A stretch of 32,458 nucleotides of DNA from an uncultured Eubacteriales bacterium (GTDB lineage: Bacteria > Bacillota > Clostridia > Lachnospirales > Lachnospiraceae). The stretch spans positions 1-32,458 of the forward strand of contig CASDVE010000033.1 of assembly GCA_949284175.1 (NCBI GenBank). Direction: 5' to 3'. Below are positions 24,320 through 29,694 of this stretch, piece by piece. The translations under genes were made by a program, and so were the position numbers. A model generated the notes under the pieces. The model saw only the letters and a list, made by a program, of their open reading frames with translations, did no database searches and was not told the origin of the DNA. Position 1 is the stretch's first letter. Each line of letters starts with the position of its first letter.

Positions 24320-25786
24320 ATGAGAAATATATTATTTGTTGCTTCAGAATGTGTACCATTTATAAAAACAGGAGGACTTGCGGATGTAGTAGGAACTCTT
24401 CCAAAAAGTTTTGATAAGAACAAGTATGATGTTCGTGTTGTAATTCCAAATTATTTGTGCATTCCATGGAGATATAGAGAAAAAATGACGGATGTAACGT
24501 ATTTTAGCATGAATATTTCATGGCGTCGGCAATATGTAGGAGTTAAACAGCTTGAACTAGATGGTGTAACATTTTATTTTATTGATAACGAATATTATTT
24601 CGGTGGATCTGCTCCTTATGGAGATATGTATAACGATATTGAAAAATTTGCATTCTTCAGCAAGGCAGCATTATCGATTCTTCCGGTCATCGGTTTCAAA
24701 CCGGATATTGTACATTGCCATGACTGGCAATCAGCGCTGGTACCAGCCTATCTTCATACAATGTTTGGCAGTAATCCGTTCTTTTATAACATGAAAACCA
24801 TTATGACAATTCATAATTTACGTTTTCAAGGGGTATGCGAAATTAAAAAAATGATTGATGTTTCAGGCATACCAGAATACGCATTTTCTGCCGACAAAAT
24901 GGAAGCTTATGGGGATGCTAATATGTTAAAGGGTGGGCTTGTTTATGCAGATCGCATTACAACGGTCAGTGAAACTTATGCAAGAGAAATTCAAATGCCA
25001 TTTTATGGTGAAAATCTCGATGGACTGCTAAGAGCTAGAAGCAATGTATTGAGTGGAATCGTAAATGGTATTGATTACGAAGAATATAATCCAGAAACAG
25101 ATAAGAAAATTTTTGCAAACTATAACACTAAAAATTTTAGAACAGAGAAGATTAAGAATAAGCGAGAACTTCAAAAAGAATTAGGGCTTCCAGTGGATGA
25201 TTCAAAGTTCATGATTGGTGTTATTTCACGCCTTACGGATCAAAAGGGCTTTGACCTCATCGACTGTGTTATGAATCAAATTTGTGATGATAATACACAA
25301 TTTGTAGCGTTAGGAACAGGGGATTCCCGCTATGAAGATATGTTACGTTTTTATGAATGGACAAAGAAAGATCGGGTGTCTTCCAGCATTTGTTATTCCG
25401 ATGAACGTTCTCATAAAATTTATGCAGGATGTGATGCCTTTTTAATGCCATCCGCATTTGAACCTTGTGGGCTTAGTCAGCTTATGTCACTTCGCTATGG
25501 AACACTTCCAATTGTGCGTGAAACAGGCGGACTTCGTGATACTGTACAACCATACAACGAATACGAGGGAACAGGAACTGGTTTCAGTTTTACGAACTAC
25601 AATGCACACGATATGCTTGGATGTATTAACTATGCTCGCAAAATCTTTTTTGAGAACCGAGAAGAGTGGAATAAAATGGTGGAAAGAGCCATGAAAGCGG
25701 ATTATTCATGGCAAAAATCTGCGAAAGCGTATGAATCTTTATATGATTCCATCATTGCTGAGAAAGATTGGCAAGAGGGACGTTAA
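24320..25786 (+). CDS. glgA: Glycogen synthase (ADP-glucose, GT5)
   Basis: This 488-residue starch/glycogen synthase adds glucose from ADP-glucose to alpha-1,4-glucan. The N-terminal substrate motif is KTGGLADVVG (Lys16). VHCHDWQSALVP and MTIHNLRFQG follow in the first Rossmann domain, and GVISRLTDQKGFDL and MPSAFEPCGLSQL (catalytic Glu in EPCG) lie in the second. ATG 24320 follows AGGAGGATTGGGAAC; the upstream in-frame extension is not MRN-like. It stands alone, with no glgB/C/D nearby. Glycogen-like reserves are known to accumulate before sporulation in clostridia, which would suit its place after spo0A. Confidence 0.95.
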   Translation: MRNILFVASECVPFIKTGGLADVVGTLPKSFDKNKYDVRVVIPNYLCIPWRYREKMTDVTYFSMNISWRRQYVGVKQLELDGVTFYFIDNEYYFGGSAPYGDMYNDIEKFAFFSKAALSILPVIGFKPDIVHCHDWQSALVPAYLHTMFGSNPFFYNMKTIMTIHNLRFQGVCEIKKMIDVSGIPEYAFSADKMEAYGDANMLKGGLVYADRITTVSETYAREIQMPFYGENLDGLLRARSNVLSGIVNGIDYEEYNPETDKKIFANYNTKNFRTEKIKNKRELQKELGLPVDDSKFMIGVISRLTDQKGFDLIDCVMNQICDDNTQFVALGTGDSRYEDMLRFYEWTKKDRVSSSICYSDERSHKIYAGCDAFLMPSAFEPCGLSQLMSLRYGTLPIVRETGGLRDTVQPYNEYEGTGTGFSFTNYNAHDMLGCINYARKIFFENREEWNKMVERAMKADYSWQKSAKAYESLYDSIIAEKDWQEGR

Positions 25787-25791
25787 TCAAC

Positions 25792-25826
25792 AAAAAGAAT
25801 CACTTTCAATAAGTGGTTCTTTTTTT
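25792..25826 (+). terminator. Terminator after glgA
   Basis: A 14-base stem, AAAAAGAATCACTT (25792-25805) with AAGTGGTTCTTTTT (25811-25824), contains one G-U pair, has a short loop and runs straight into T. Confidence 0.85.
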
Positions 25827-25876
25827 CTTTTGCGTAAAGACAATGAGCCATGCGAGAACATTTATGCTAATCTATG
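25827..25876. repeat. Dispersed structured repeat, copy B (partial)
   Basis: The first 50 bases closely match copy A at 2230: CTTTTGCG, then AAAGACAA, GAGCCATGCGAGA and CAT...TATGCT, with a few substitutions. The second half, with the second hairpin and the conserved right end, is missing. Like copy A it begins directly at the T tract of a terminator. Confidence 0.65.
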
Positions 25877-25937
25877 TATAAAATTGTATTTTTGTGGGAA
25901 TAGTAAAGAGGTAAGAATAAAAAGTGAGGAATAGAGT

Positions 25938-26129
25938 ATGGCAGTTTTTCAATTAAACCAAGAAGAGTTAAGAAATATCCAATTGCTGATAGAACAGCAA
26001 GATAGAATGCTTGGCAAATTGGCTCTTTATGTAGAGAATACAAAGACACAAAAAATACAACAGTATTTTGAAAAAGAGATTGCCTATGTAGAAATGGTGA
26101 AAGCCCAACTGATGAATTATTTGAACTAG
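25938..26129 (+). CDS. Small helical protein, probable spore-coat associated (CotF-like neighbour)
   Basis: This 63-residue, wholly helical protein starts MAVFQLNQEELRNIQLLIEQ and contains QDRMLGKLALYVENTKTQKIQQYFEK, the kind of ferritin-like helical hairpin seen in the short N-terminal partners of CotF-type coat proteins. It has no signal peptide or membrane segment. It is 19 bases ahead of a clearer CotF-like gene, so the two probably form a pair expressed in the mother cell. Family assignment rests on pattern and context; ATG 25938 follows GAGGAATAG, a modest site. Confidence 0.6.
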   Translation: MAVFQLNQEELRNIQLLIEQQDRMLGKLALYVENTKTQKIQQYFEKEIAYVEMVKAQLMNYLN

Positions 26130-26148
26130 AGGAAGGTAGGTACACTAT

Positions 26149-26397
26149 ATGTTACAAGAAGATCTTATGGTGAAGGATACACTTGCTGATTTAAATGGGA
26201 ATTTACGAGATTATGGAGAAATCATAGCAAAAACAGAGAATCTACAACTAAGACAAACATTGATACAATTAAGAAATTCGTGTGAAACCACGCAATATGA
26301 GTTACTTCTCTTAGCAAAGGAATATGGATATTATATTGCCACAGAAGAAGCGTTATGGGAGGATATAGAGCGGGTAAAGTCTATTTTCCAGGCATAG
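26149..26397 (+). CDS. CotF-like spore coat protein
   Basis: This 82-residue helical protein has the hallmarks of the CotF family: MVKDTLADLNGNLRDYGEIIAKTENLQLRQTLIQLRNSCETTQYELLLLAKEYGYY, with a conserved Arg-Gln-Thr and an aromatic Tyr-Tyr before an Ala/Glu-rich end. Such proteins are found in the coat of clostridial and Bacillus spores. It is short, because canonical CotF is about 160 residues and contains more than one helical pair; a two-gene split with the preceding ORF is possible. No sigma-E or sigma-K promoter could be assigned with confidence. Confidence 0.7.
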   Translation: MLQEDLMVKDTLADLNGNLRDYGEIIAKTENLQLRQTLIQLRNSCETTQYELLLLAKEYGYYIATEEALWEDIERVKSIFQA

Positions 26398-26698
26398 AGT
26401 CCCATGTCTGGAAACAATGGTGTCCAACTTATAAAACATCGTAGTATGGTAATGGGCGAAAAGAGCAAAAAATCTTCAAAAAAGTCAAAAAACCATAGAT
26501 ATAAACTAGAAAAAACAGAAAAATGAATAAAATTAAAAAAATTTATAAAAAGATTTTGTAAAATTTAGAAATTTCTTCCAATAAAATTCCCAAGAAGATA
26601 ACACGAGAATAATGGAGTTTTAATATTAGAAACAATGTATAAAAAATAAATCAAAAAAAGTCGGGATATGAACGTTTTGTAACAATAAAAAAATATCC
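26398..26698. other. AT-rich intergenic region without recognisable genes
   Basis: These 301 bases between the CotF-like gene and the cspA promoter are A-rich, with many short A runs. I see no ORF with a ribosome binding site, no convincing terminator and no RNA gene. Confidence 0.6.
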
Positions 26699-26727
26699 TT
26701 GACAATGAATTGGCATCATGTTATAAT
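26699..26727 (+). promoter_or_regulatory. Perfect consensus sigma-A promoter of the cold-shock gene
   Basis: TTGACA (26699-26704) and TATAAT (26722-26727) have a 17-base spacer. Transcription would start near 26734, giving a leader of about 177 bases before the cold-shock gene. Confidence 0.85.
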
Positions 26728-26733
26728 TCAATA

Positions 26734-26910
26734 CAGTATTTTAAATGTTTAATTGATTTCACATATATTGTAAGTCATTACACTTAATGAATTACAGTAT
26801 GTGTGTTTTTTTTATTTACGCGAAGGTAAGAAACCGTTTGGCAATTACCAATATTCATGTGAGTATCTTCAACATTTAAAGTAAAATAATATAAAATGGA
26901 GGTATCTTTC
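26734..26910 (+). promoter_or_regulatory. Long cold-shock mRNA leader
   Basis: The untranslated leader contains an ACAC/GTGT hairpin followed by a run of eight T near 26786-26816, which resembles an attenuator. Downstream lies more A/T-rich sequence. Long structured leaders are typical of csp mRNAs, where they control stability and translation with temperature; that function is inferred here. Confidence 0.5.
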
Positions 26911-27117
26911 ATGAATAAAGGTACAGTAAAATGGTTTAACGCAGAAAAAGGATTTGGATTTATCACAAACGATAGCAATGGAGAAGATGTGTTTGCACAT
27001 TTTTCAGGAATTGTTTCTGAAGGATTTAAATCTTTAGCAGAAGGACAAAAAGTTAGTTTTGATATAACAAAAGGAAATCGTGGTATGCAGGCTACCAACA
27101 TCAGAACAGTAGAATAA
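26911..27117 (+). CDS. Cold-shock protein (CspA family)
   Basis: This 68-residue single cold-shock domain binds single-stranded RNA and DNA and acts as an RNA chaperone. RNP1 is KGFGFI and RNP2 is DVFAHF, followed by [15 protein letters not shown] and [14 protein letters not shown] 26911 is chosen over the upstream in-frame ATG at 26896 because GGAGG lies between them at 26898-26902. It is monocistronic, with its own promoter, leader and terminator. Confidence 0.95.
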   Translation: MNKGTVKWFNAEKGFGFITNDSNGEDVFAHFSGIVSEGFKSLAEGQKVSFDITKGNRGMQATNIRTVE

Positions 27118-27130
27118 ATTGTAATTTAGA

Positions 27131-27170
27131 AAATCCCATCAAAGAAGAGATTCTTTGGTGGGATTTCTTT
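27131..27170 (+). terminator. Terminator after the cold-shock gene
   Basis: A 16-base stem, AAATCCCATCAAAGAA (27131-27146) with TTCTTTGGTGGGATTT (27151-27166), is followed by CTTT. It marks the left border of the CRISPR leader. Confidence 0.85.
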
Positions 27171-27353
27171 ATATAATATGAAATCTCTAATTTTACCAAG
27201 TGATTTCTGTAAAAAACAGAGAAAGTGGCGTAAATACGCCATTTGTTCATAAAATCAAAATATAAGGACGGTGGTTGGTAAAATAAGAAGAAATGGTTGA
27301 ATTGTCGGGAAAAGGGGAGTATAATCAAAAATAGAAATGGCGTAAATACGATG
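27171..27353 (+). promoter_or_regulatory. CRISPR leader with promoter and repeated motif
   Basis: This is a non-coding, AT-rich stretch immediately before the first repeat. It contains a promoter, TTGAAT (27297-27302), 17 bases, TATAAT (27320-27325), which would start transcription near 27332, 22 bases before repeat 1. The 12-base motif GGCGTAAATACG occurs twice. At 27227-27240 it extends to the perfect inverted repeat GGCGTA-AA-TACGCC. At 27339-27350 it stands 3 bases before the first repeat. Polarity agrees with degenerate repeats at the far end of the array. Confidence 0.7.
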
Positions 27354-27755
27354 GTTTAATAAGAACAGAAGTTGTATTGAAATTTTTTACTACTATTAAT
27401 TGCAATTGCTGGAATATTGTTTAATAAGAACAGAAGTTGTATTGAAATTCGGAATCTCCGTCGTTTCCGGTATAATGTACAACGTTTAATAAGAACAGAA
27501 GTTGTATTGAAATATAACTTGAATTAAGTCTCTCCCAAATAAGAGCTTAGTTTAATAAGAACAGAAGTTGTATTGAAATCGAATACGTGTAATAGTTGGT
27601 GCAAAATCTGATAGTTTAATAAGAACAGAAGTTGTATTGAAATATCTTAACTGCAATGTTCTTGTTATTAATCAACAGGTTTAATAAGAACAGAGGTTGT
27701 ATTGAATGCGGGAAGTCTGGCAAGTGTTTAATAAGAATAAAAGTTATATCGAAAT
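27354..27755 (+). CRISPR. CRISPR array, 7 repeats (5 full-length spacers plus one half-length)
   Basis: The 30-base repeat begins GTTTAATAAGAACAGAAG and ends TTGTATTGAAAT. Copies start at 27354, 27419, 27484, 27550, 27614, 27679 and 27726. The first five are identical. Repeat 6 has one substitution and has lost one base near its end. Repeat 7 carries four transitions. Spacers 1-5 are 35, 35, 36, 34 and 35 bases long; the last is only 17. The ATTGAAAT 3' end is typical of Cas6-processed class 1 systems such as type I-B. No cas gene lies in the window, so the array is remote from its cas genes or orphan. The leader is on the left. Confidence 0.97.
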
Positions 27756-27860
27756 TGTGAAATTAAACTTTTGTACGAATATACAGGATTAGTTAGATAG
27801 GAATGAAAAGAAAAACTACTCATAGAAAAACTGAATGTAAAGAGGGGTTAGATAATTAAA
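27756..27860. other. Gap between the CRISPR array and the toxin locus
   Basis: These 105 bases of AT-rich sequence hold no ORF, repeat or hairpin that I can support. A tandem 10-base repeat, ATAGAACTTG, occurs twice just after it (27862-27881), upstream of the toxin promoter. Confidence 0.5.
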
Positions 27861-27878
27861 AATAGAACTTGATAGAAC

Positions 27879-27908
27879 TTGATTTTCTATTAACTGCAGT
27901 AATATAAT
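27879..27908 (+). promoter_or_regulatory. Promoter of the toxin-like mRNA
   Basis: TTGATT (27879-27884) and TATAAT (27903-27908) have an 18-base spacer. Transcription is expected near 27915, directly at the left arm of the 8-base inverted repeat TTGTCGCT (27916-27923). Confidence 0.75.
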
Positions 27909-27948
27909 AGTTATGTTGTCGCTCCCTAAACTGGCAACAGGAAGGGGG

Positions 27949-27976
27949 TGCGTGTATGGATTTTATCTTTAATTTT
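27949..27976 (+). repeat. Direct repeat DRa over the toxin start codon
   Basis: These 28 bases starting TGCGTGTATGGATTTTATC include the ATG. They match 24 of 28 positions with DRb at 28095-28122. An RNA antisense to DRb would therefore pair with the translation start of the toxin mRNA. Confidence 0.85.
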
Positions 27977-28042
27977 GTTCTCTCTGTTATGGCTGGTATA
28001 GTTACATATTATATTTGCAAGTGGTTAGATGGAGAGATGTAG
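27956..28042 (+). CDS. 28-residue membrane peptide, candidate type I toxin
   Basis: The peptide starts MDFIFNFVLSVMAGIVTYY and ends in ICKWLDGEM: one hydrophobic helix (about residues 3-20) followed by a short charged tail with Lys-Trp-Leu-Asp. Size and plan fit Fst/Ldr-type toxins, a membrane helix plus polar tail. A strong AGGGGG ribosome binding site (27943-27948) can pair with CTCCCT (27922-27927), so translation may be self-masked. The leader arm TTGTCGCT (27916-27923) is complementary to AGCGACAA (28041-28048), which overlaps the stop codon, so the 5' and 3' ends of the mRNA can pair. Function is inferred from architecture; the peptide family itself is not proven. Confidence 0.75.
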   Translation: MDFIFNFVLSVMAGIVTYYICKWLDGEM

Positions 28043-28058
28043 CGACAATTAGCCCATA

Positions 28059-28093
28059 AAAAAGACTAGGGAATGGCTCTCCCTAGTCTTTTT
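28059..28093. terminator. Perfect bidirectional terminator shared by toxin mRNA and antisense RNA
   Basis: A 14-base perfect stem, AAAAAGACTAGGGA (28059-28072) with TCCCTAGTCTTTTT (28080-28093), has a 7-base loop. The terminal T run on the + strand and the A run that becomes T on the - strand allow termination in both directions. The right arm repeats CTCCCTA, which is also found in the toxin leader (27922-27928). Confidence 0.92.
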
Positions 28094-28094
28094 C

Positions 28095-28122
28095 TGCGTG
28101 TATAGACTTTATCTTTTATCTT
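28095..28122 (+). repeat. Direct repeat DRb inside the antisense RNA gene
   Basis: This is the partner of DRa at 27949-27976, with 24 of 28 identical bases; the four differences are scattered. It lies between the shared terminator and the minus-strand promoter, so its complement forms the 5' part of the antisense RNA. Confidence 0.85.
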
Positions 28123-28132
28123 CTGTGCTTTT

Positions 28133-28161
28133 AGTATAGAACAATTTTTGTAAAAAATCAA
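28133..28161 (-). promoter_or_regulatory. Minus-strand promoter of the antisense RNA
   Basis: On the minus strand, TTGATT (28161-28156), a 17-base spacer and TATACT (28138-28133) form a good sigma-A promoter directed towards the toxin gene. The start is expected near 28126. Confidence 0.8.
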
Positions 28162-28175
28162 GAGATAGTATCTTT

Positions 28176-28352
28176 TCATCTACATAATTCATCAAGTGTT
28201 ACTTGTAAGGCGTCTGCTAATTTAATAGCAGTATCTACTTTACATCGATCAAAGCGTTCAATATCTTCAATCGTTCTTTTAGGCACTCCTGACAATTCAG
28301 AGAGTTCACGAATGGATAATTTTTTTTCGTTTCTAATTTTCTTCAGATTCAA
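28176..28352 (-). CDS. Small Xre-family HTH regulator
   Basis: This 58-residue protein is almost entirely a Cro/C1-type helix-turn-helix (LKKIRNEKKLSIRELSELSGVPKRTIEDIERFDRCKVDTAIKLADALQVTLDELCR). The TTG at 28352 is chosen because GGGGGAT lies 7 bases upstream; the longer reading from 28370 would place that site inside the gene. The gene ends just before the -35 of the antisense RNA promoter on the same strand. It could control that promoter or its own gene. Whether it belongs to the toxin locus or is an independent relic is open. Confidence 0.8.
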   Translation of the reverse strand: MNLKKIRNEKKLSIRELSELSGVPKRTIEDIERFDRCKVDTAIKLADALQVTLDELCR

Positions 28353-28400
28353 TGAAGATCCCCCTTTCAAGAAAAAATTACAAAGGTAATCATTCCAATT

Positions 28401-28428
28401 ATTGTAAAAATTCTAGCAATATTTTCAA
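28401..28428 (-). promoter_or_regulatory. Probable promoter of the Xre gene
   Basis: On the minus strand, TTGAAA (28428-28423) and TACAAT (28406-28401) have a 16-base spacer. A start near 28394 would give a leader of about 40 bases. Confidence 0.5.
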
Positions 28429-28710
28429 GAGTAGTTTTATTAATTTTTTATTGTTAGTTAAATAAAATTGTTTTATTCTGTACTTTTTAAGATGTTCTGC
28501 TCATTTATCTCTTTATTGAATGCTTTTATTATGACACGCTATAACGTGAAAAACAAGAGGAAAGTTTAATAGAAAAGAGGTTTTATTTTTGATATAATGA
28601 AACGGACTAAAGCGCATAAAGCATAAAAAATGCTTGTAAAATCTGAATTGTTAATAACAGGGATTTTAGAAATACGTGTATTTATAAGATATTTTAAGTT
28701 ATGTGAAAGC
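28429..28710. other. AT-rich intergenic region
   Basis: It contains the inverted repeat AATAAAA-TTG-TTTTATT at about 28462-28478, a + strand TATAAT at 28593-28598 without a clear -35 or gene, and a small AGCAT/ATGCT hairpin at about 28620-28634. I see no coding sequence. Confidence 0.5.
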
Positions 28711-28801
28711 AGCCAGTCATAGGAGAGCATTCATTTATGCTCATATATGGCAACAGTCTGCAAACGTCAGAAACTAGCATACTGTGTTTCTCATCGTTTT
28801 A
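28711..28801. repeat. Dispersed structured repeat, copy C
   Basis: This copy matches copy A at 2230-2332 along most of its length. The hairpin region around GAGAGCAT...TATGCTCATATATGGC and the right end GTGTTTCTCATCGTTTT are well kept. The second hairpin is decayed (GCAAACGTCAGAAACTAGC). The left end differs: the CTTTTGCG segment seen in copies A and B is absent. Confidence 0.7.
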
Positions 28802-29001
28802 GAAATTTAAGAATTTGTTAATATTTTCATTGCCTATATATTAAGAACGGTCTTTTATAATGAAGTCATAAAGAAAAGGTTTTCTTTTGATATGTTATAG
28901 AAAGCACCGCAACTTACTAAGAAAAGCACCCAAATACTATATTTAGGAGAAAAACTCTTAAACAAGAAGGATGCAAAAGGGCGAGCAAAGGAGGAAATGA
29001 C
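28802..29001 (+). other. Upstream region of the two-component genes
   Basis: A TATAAT at 28856-28861 may be a -10 for the regulator operon, but its best -35 (TTGCCT, 28830-28835) is 20 bases away. A leader of about 135 bases precedes the AGGAGG ribosome binding site. No inverted repeat that would serve as an operator stands out. Confidence 0.35.
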
Positions 29002-29694
29002 ATGTATACAATCTTAGTATGTGATGATGATAAAGAAATCGCGGATGCAATCGAAATTTATTTAACCAATGAGGGGTATCAAGTCATAAAAGCTCATAAT
29101 GGATTTGAGGCTTTAGATCAGCTAGAGCAAAAAGAGGTTCATTTAATTATTATGGATATTATGATGCCAAAGATGGATGGAATGCGTGCCACATTAAAAA
29201 TTAGAGAGAGTAAAAATATTCCTATTATTATGCTCTCTGCCAAAAGTGAAGATTATGATAAAATCATGGGACTTAATATGGGTGCGGACGACTATTTAAC
29301 AAAACCATTTAATCCATTGGAACTGATTGCAAGAGTGAAAAGCCAACTTCGTAGGTATACAAGGCTTGGAAGCATGGAAATACAGACGAAAGGCGTTTAT
29401 AGAAATGGAGGTCTTGAATTAAATGAGGAAACAAGAGAAGTGATGGTGGATGGAGAACCGGTAAGGCTAACTCCTGTTGAATTTGGGATTCTTGCCTTTT
29501 TAATAAAAGAGCCGGGAAGAGTTTTTTCCATTGATCAGATCTATGAAAACGTATGGAAAGAGCCTTCTTTTTCTCCAGAAAATACAGTATCAGTACACAT
29601 TAGACGAATTCGGGAAAAAATTGAAATTAACCCGAAAGAACCAAAATATTTAAAGGTGGTGTGGGGCGTTGGCTACAAGATTGAGAAATTATAG
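29002..29694 (+). CDS. OmpR/PhoB family response regulator
   Basis: This 230-residue regulator has a complete receiver: acidic residues at 8-10, phosphoacceptor Asp52 (IIMDIMMPKMDG), Ser79 and Lys101. Its C-terminal winged helix reads LTPVEFGILAFLIKEPGRVFSIDQIYENVW and VSVHIRRIREKIE. The type resembles VanR-like regulators of Clostridia. It overlaps the downstream kinase gene by 26 bases, so the two form a coupled pair. No target genes are in the window. Confidence 0.93.
   Translation: MYTILVCDDDKEIADAIEIYLTNEGYQVIKAHNGFEALDQLEQKEVHLIIMDIMMPKMDGMRATLKIRESKNIPIIMLSAKSEDYDKIMGLNMGADDYLTKPFNPLELIARVKSQLRRYTRLGSMEIQTKGVYRNGGLELNEETREVMVDGEPVRLTPVEFGILAFLIKEPGRVFSIDQIYENVWKEPSFSPENTVSVHIRRIREKIEINPKEPKYLKVVWGVGYKIEKL

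Larger units (their letters stand above)
28058..28126 (-). ncRNA. Candidate antisense antitoxin RNA (about 69 nt)
   Basis: It is predicted from a minus-strand promoter at 28133-28161 and the shared terminator. Its first about 30 bases are the complement of DRb and hence largely complementary to DRa, which covers the toxin start codon. Its 3' half is the terminator hairpin, complementary to the toxin mRNA end. This convergent layout, with direct repeats and one terminator, is that of the par (RNA I/RNA II, Fst) system of plasmid pAD1. The length is also similar. Existence of the RNA is inferred. Confidence 0.7.

Noticed and set aside
27101..27328. Minus-strand reading frame across the CRISPR leader
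   Set aside because: It overlaps the csp terminator and leader motifs, lacks a ribosome binding site and has an unstructured, Phe-rich composition.
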